64,000 nt of DNA, from positions 62,001 through 126,000 of the forward strand of contig JANUWF010001636.1 in the NCBI GenBank assembly GCA_026120185.1. Direction: 5' to 3'. Under the pieces are notes generated by a model. The model was not told where the DNA came from and did not search any database. It saw only the letters and a program-made list of their open reading frames with translations. The position numbers and the translations under genes were made by a program. Numbering within the stretch: the stretch's first letter is position 1; each line of letters opens with the position of its first letter. The stretch is from Voacanga thouarsii. Taxonomy: Eukaryota > Streptophyta > Magnoliopsida > Gentianales > Apocynaceae. This document shows, piece by piece, positions 62,089 through 64,000 of the stretch.

Positions 62089-64000
62089 TCAACGGTGAGG
62101 GGAGGAGCTATGAGGGTGGGAGCTTGGTGGTGGAGATGTGTGGTTAGGGTTATTTCCTCTCTTGGCTTCCTTTGCCTTGAGGGTTTGAAACTCTTGGTTA
62201 TTCCATTGAACATCACCAATCTCTTGCCTCAGCTCAGGCTCCAATCTCAAGTTGCTCAAGCTAATTTTCCTTTCTCTCACTTCTGCCTCTTTCCTTAAAA
62301 TTTCTTGTACTATTTGAATCTCTTGCACCCTCAAGTTAGCCATCCTCACCTTCCAACTCAGCGCATCAGCTATCACATTCGCTTTTCCCGGATGGTAGTT
62401 AATTGGACACTTGTATTCTTCCAAGAGCTCCATCCACATCCTCTGCCTTAAGTTCAAATCCTTTTGTGTGAATATGTACTTCAAACTCTTATGATCCGTG
62501 AAAACTTCATATTCCACTCCATACAAATAGTGTCGCCATTTCTTCAGAGCAAACACTATCGCTGCCAACTCCAAGTCATGCATCAAATAGTTTACCTCGT
62601 GCAGCTTCAACTTCCTCGATGCGTAGGTGATAGCTTTTCTATCCTGCATCAACACCGCCCCTAGTCCCTCCGTAGAAGCATCCGTATACAAGGAATAAGC
62701 CTTACCTTCTTCAGGTAGGCTCAACACTGAGCTGTCATCAATCTCCACTTAAGTTCTTGAAAGTTTTTCTCGCACTTATCATTCCAGATGTATGGCACAT
62801 CCTTCCTTAGTAATCGGGTCATCGGCGTTGCCAGCGTAGAGAAGTTCTTAATAAAACGGTGGTAATATCCTGCCAATCCAAGTAAACTCCTGATTTCGAT
62901 TACGCTCTCTGGTTGCTTCCAATTTGAGACAACCTCGACCTTCGATGGGTCCACTTTGATTCCATCTTTAGATATTACGTGACCAGGGAAGGCCACTGAA
63001 TCCAACCATAACTCGCATTTGCTAAACTTAATATAGAGTTTATGCTCTCTCAATTTCTCTAGTACCAACTTTAAACGTTCCGCATGCTTCTCGGGACTTT
63101 TTGAGTAGATCCGAATATCATCAATGAACACTACTACAAACTTATCTAGGTACGGTTGAAAAACCCTGTGCATAAGGTCTATGAAAACGGCGGGTGCATT
63201 AGTTACTCCGAATAGCATCACCACGAATTCGTAGTGGCCATATCTAGTATTGAAAGCTATCTTGGGAATATCCTTCTCCTTGATTCGCATTTGGTAATAA
63301 CCTTGCCGGAAATCTAACTTAGAAAAGTAACATGAACCTTGCAACTGATCGAACAACTCGTCAATCAAAGGCAAATGGTACTTGTTCTTGATCGTGAGGT
63401 TATTCAGCCCTCTATAGTCTATGCACAATCTCAATGTCCCATCTTTCTTCTTTACGAATAACACCGGGGCTCTCCAAGGTGATGTACTGGGTCTTATGTA
63501 TCCTTGCTTAACCAATTTTTCTAGCTGCTCCTTCAATTCTTTCAATTCTGCGAGTGCCATTTGATAAGGAGTCTTCGACATCAGCTCCGCTCCAGGAACT
63601 AAATCGATGGTAAACTCGATTTCTCGGGAAGGGGGCAGAGAAGTGAGTTCCACCAGAAATACATCCGCGAAATCCTTCACCATCTTAGTGCTCTCCAAGG
63701 TACATTAATCCTTGGGCTTATTATTTAGATAAGCCAAATATCCTACACAACCATTCTTTAGTATTTTTCGCGCCTTTGCTCCCGCTATCAAGAATTTCAA
63801 CTTCCTCACCTTTCTCCCGTTAAACTCTAATACATCTCATCCGAGTCTAATAAATTGCACTGTCTTGGCCTTGCAATCCACTCTTGCTCCATGCTTTGCT
63901 AACCAGTCCATATCCAGAATCAGATCATAGTCGTCGATGGGTAGGATTATGAGATCCTCCTTCAAAATCTCCTTTCCCACCATAATATCACACCCTTGAA
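62089..64000 (-). pseudogene. Ty3/gypsy pol remnant: protease, reverse transcriptase, RNase H
   Basis: Minus strand from the window edge: the tail of the retropepsin-like domain (DYDLILDMDWLAKHGA, 63870-63940), then RT ([57 protein letters not shown], active site [11 protein letters not shown]), the RT connection region ([16 protein letters not shown]) and RNase H ([38 protein letters not shown]). Stops at 63837-63839 and 63705-63707 interrupt the protease-RT linker, and a frameshift near 62730-62748 separates RT from RNase H. Similarity ends near 62155, before integrase. The gene order RT-RH before integrase is Ty3/gypsy; the lineage is not assigned. Confidence 0.93.

Overview
This is nuclear DNA from a flowering plant, almost certainly a eudicot. 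Genes are widely spaced and rich in introns with GT/AG borders, intergenic DNA is very AT-rich, and six recognisable plant genes sit among Ty1/copia, Ty3/gypsy, CACTA, hAT and MITE-type elements. The species cannot be named from the window.

Layout. 1-4675: a decayed Ty1/copia element on the minus strand, cut by the window edge, with its 5' LTR at 4319-4675. 5-10.2 kb (+): a WEB1/WEL-type coiled-coil protein of chloroplast photorelocation. 11.1-12.8 kb (-): LHCA5, a photosystem I antenna protein. 13.6-16.9 kb (-): a DEM/VID27-like protein with a Stowaway-like MITE in its intron. 17-20.2 kb: AT-rich spacer with hAT-like debris. 20.3-22.0 kb (-): a secreted alpha-amylase. 24.1-25.1 kb (-): a small sterol carrier protein 2. 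26.2-31.5 kb (+): a second, young copia element described below. 33.5-34.6 kb (+): a chloroplast thioredoxin-like 4 protein. 36.7-39.7 kb (-): a CYP707A-type abscisic acid 8'-hydroxylase. 40-59.8 kb holds no gene I can recognise; it carries MITEs, a hAT element, a solo copia LTR, a GC-rich island and probable LTR debris. 59.8-61.7 kb: a CACTA element inserted in one unit of a GA-rich tandem repeat. 62.1-64 kb (-): a broken Ty3/gypsy pol that runs off the window.

The most striking object is the copia element at 26197-31547. It has two 367-bp LTRs (2 differences by eye) and a perfect 5-bp target duplication (GTGTA). About 1.69 kb of its gag-protease-integrase region is missing relative to the sister copy at the window start. 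In its place lie about 1.67 kb containing a complete four-exon RWP-RK domain (RKD-type) transcription factor gene in antisense orientation, with its introns, its own poly(A) signal and about 265 bp of upstream DNA. The gene has one visible lesion, an in-frame TAA just before the RWP-RK domain. RKD genes control egg-cell identity and embryogenic fate, and one (CitRKD1) is tied to nucellar embryony in Citrus, so an RKD gene carried by a recently moved retrotransposon deserves follow-up.

The host genes are independent single-gene units, not an operon. WEB1, LHCA5, thioredoxin-like 4 and (through stomata and seeds) CYP707A all relate to light, chloroplast or stress physiology, but I infer no joint regulation. 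All exon borders were set by hand from splice signals, frame continuity and family knowledge, and each joined CDS length is a multiple of three. UTR limits and promoters are mostly not defined.
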